Part shown: piece by piece, positions 62,949 through 64,000 of the stretch | How the letters are laid out: every line of letters begins with the position of its first letter | Numbering within the stretch: position 1 is the stretch's first letter | NCBI GenBank assembly: GCA_020073605.1 | Contig: JAIQEW010000009.1 | Coordinates: 1 to 64,000, forward strand | From: Terriglobia bacterium | GTDB taxonomy: Bacteria; Acidobacteriota; Terriglobia; Acidiferrales; UBA7541 | Length of the DNA: 64,000 nt | Direction of reading: 5' to 3' | The notes under the pieces: generated by a model | What the model saw: only the letters and a program-made list of their open reading frames with translations | Database searches by the model: none | Told to the model about the DNA's origin: nothing | Position numbers and translations under genes: made by a program

Positions 62949-63611
62949 ATGCCCTACCGCCCCCGTGAACTCGTCGTGCGCGCGCGCGAAGCCGCGGCGG
63001 TGCTGCTCGCAACGCTCGACCGCAACGAGATGGTCGCGCGCTTCCTCGACCTTTACGCGGCGGAGCATCGCCGCCCGGGCCGCGCCGATCAGCCGGCGTT
63101 CTACCGCGAACAGCTTCAGATGATCCGCCGCGAGGCGATTCTGGCATCGGTGTTGCGCATCGAAGCGGCGCTGCCGGCCCGGCTCAAGGTGAGCGTCACG
63201 GTGCGCGGCGCGAATCGGCGACAGAAGAAGAAAAAGGGGAAAAGAAGCGTCCGAACGAAGCCGAACAGGAAGAAAGCGGGCCTGGAGCTCGCGATTCCTT
63301 TTCTCGATCTATTTCGCGAGGAATTCTTCGTCGCGCTGGGGCAAGCCCTCGACTGGACCGACGATGACGCTCAGGAATTCTGGCGCGACCTCGAACTGTA
63401 CGAGAAGCTCTCCGCTCGGGATCCCGTGCGCCGCGTCGGGCGCGCGGCCAGGGCTGCCGCTTCGGGGCCCTTCGTCGATCGCGTGGCGCTGCTGCTCGAC
63501 CCCTCGCTGATGGAGCAGGCACGCCGCGAGGCCGGAAAATTTCAGCTCGAGCTCAACGCCAACGCCGACCGCGTCCTGCGAAAAGTCTTCTCCCGCCGCC
63601 GCGCGAATTGA
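62949..63611 (+). CDS. Hypothetical protein with basic linker
   Basis: A 220-residue soluble protein. The first 75 residues are helical and charged (RPRELVVRAREAAAVLLATL, MVARFLDLYAAEHR). A strongly basic lysine-rich linker follows (QKKKKGKRSVRTKPNRKK, about residues 91-110), then a second helical domain (FLDLFREEFFVALGQALDWT, DDDAQEFWRDLELYEKL) and a tail. No known motif or signal peptide was recognised. It lies between lon's terminator and a convergent methyltransferase, so it is transcribed alone. Function unknown. Confidence 0.65.
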   Translation: MPYRPRELVVRAREAAAVLLATLDRNEMVARFLDLYAAEHRRPGRADQPAFYREQLQMIRREAILASVLRIEAALPARLKVSVTVRGANRRQKKKKGKRSVRTKPNRKKAGLELAIPFLDLFREEFFVALGQALDWTDDDAQEFWRDLELYEKLSARDPVRRVGRAARAAASGPFVDRVALLLDPSLMEQARREAGKFQLELNANADRVLRKVFSRRRAN

Positions 63612-63633
63612 CCTTTGCTCCGTCCCGGCGATC

Positions 63634-64000
63634 CTACGGCCGCGCTTCAAGCACGATATTGAACGGCGTCTCCGCGGCGCGCCGGACGCGCGTGAATCCC
63701 GCGGATTTCAGAATCTTAGTCAACCGTCCTTCGCCCGCCTGCGCTCCCAGCCCGAGCCCGACCTCCTGCGAAAGCGAGGCGGGCGTGCACACCATCGTGG
63801 ATGCCCCGTAAAACACCCGCCCGATGGGATTCAGATTGTCTTCCAGTTTGTCGTGCGCAAATGGTTCGACGATCATCCAGGTGCCGTTGGGCTCGAGCGT
63901 CCCCAGCACATGCCGCGCCGCGCCCTCCGGGTCGCCCATGTCGTGCAGGCAATCGAAGAACGCGACCAGACTGTAGCCCGTGCCCGGGTAGTCCTTCGCT
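63634..64000 (-). CDS. SAM-dependent methyltransferase, 5' end cut by window edge
   Basis: The C-terminal 121 residues of a class I methyltransferase on the minus strand. The frame stays open to the window edge and reads YPGTGYSLVAFFDCLHDMGD, then GTWMIVEPFAHDKLEDNLNP, RVFYGASTMVCTPASLSQEV and AGFTRVRRAAETPFNIVLEA. This matches a common family of about 350 residues with a winged-helix N-terminus and a FFDCLHDMGDP signature. The first two thirds lie outside. Substrate unknown. Confidence 0.8.
   Translation of the reverse strand, partial: AKDYPGTGYSLVAFFDCLHDMGDPEGAARHVLGTLEPNGTWMIVEPFAHDKLEDNLNPIGRVFYGASTMVCTPASLSQEVGLGLGAQAGEGRLTKILKSAGFTRVRRAAETPFNIVLEARP

Noticed and set aside
1-64000. CRISPR array, tRNA, rRNA, complete insertion sequence, prophage or exosortase gene
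   Set aside because: No evenly spaced direct repeats, cloverleaf, ribosomal RNA, transposase, integrase or exosortase-like sequence was recognised in reading the window and its frames.

Overview
The window reads as chromosomal DNA of a GC-rich soil-type bacterium, most likely an acidobacterium. This is an inference from the gene repertoire: exosortase-A-type exopolysaccharide genes, a secreted Ig-repeat/beta-propeller protein, a coiled-coil 'LKDSDGNVRG' membrane protein and a carrier-ligase-acyltransferase fusion. No 16S rRNA, other rRNA or tRNA gene was seen to confirm it. No CRISPR array, phage or complete insertion sequence was seen. Genes are dense, several overlap by ATGA, and GTG/TTG starts with good Shine-Dalgarno sequences are common.

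Layout. (1) 20-1168: a stand-alone class V aminotransferase. (2) 1312-31912: a long exopolysaccharide (EPS) locus. It holds a phosphoglycosyltransferase with a truncated N-terminus, an export protein, an outer-membrane barrel, a Wzz-type chain-length protein, a small HTH regulator, a FemAB-like protein, six glycosyltransferases, two asparagine-synthase-like proteins, two NodB deacetylases, an O-antigen-ligase-type protein, a Wzx flippase, a methyltransferase and a pyruvyl transferase. A sugar cassette follows: epimerase, RfbC, SAF-domain oxidoreductase, RfbF-like cytidylyltransferase and PIG-L deacetylase. (3) 32140-39186: envelope and extracellular proteins, including a 1008-residue Ig/beta-propeller protein and a cytochrome c-PQQ dehydrogenase. 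(4) 39353-45132: SGNH protein, FkbH-like protein, acyl carrier protein, MBOAT acyltransferase and a PAP2 phosphatase. (5) 45180-49837: a broken wecB copy, a polyprenyl-phosphate-type glycosyltransferase, a UDP-glucose dehydrogenase family protein that lacks its catalytic cysteine, and an intact wecB. (6) 49912-64000: mostly housekeeping: LhgO-type oxidase, ACP-AMP ligase-PlsC fusion, prfA, prmC, dinB, SpoIIE-type phosphatase, cca, lon, a hypothetical protein and a methyltransferase cut by the window edge.

How the genes fit together. Regions 2, 4 and 5 can be read as one envelope-polysaccharide programme: nucleotide sugar supply, lipid-linked assembly, flipping, length control, export and decoration by pyruvyl, acyl, deacetyl and methyl groups. 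Many EPS genes resemble families that normally accompany exosortase A (XrtA/EpsH), but no exosortase or PEP-CTERM substrate is visible here.

The most interesting candidate system is 39353-44222. Its four genes parallel the DltA/DltC/DltB/DltD logic (load a carrier protein, hand the acyl group to an MBOAT, finish with an SGNH-type protein), but the loading enzyme is FkbH-like. FkbH enzymes are known for loading a glycerate-derived unit from 1,3-bisphosphoglycerate onto carrier proteins. The prediction is acylation, perhaps glyceroylation, of a cell-surface glycan.
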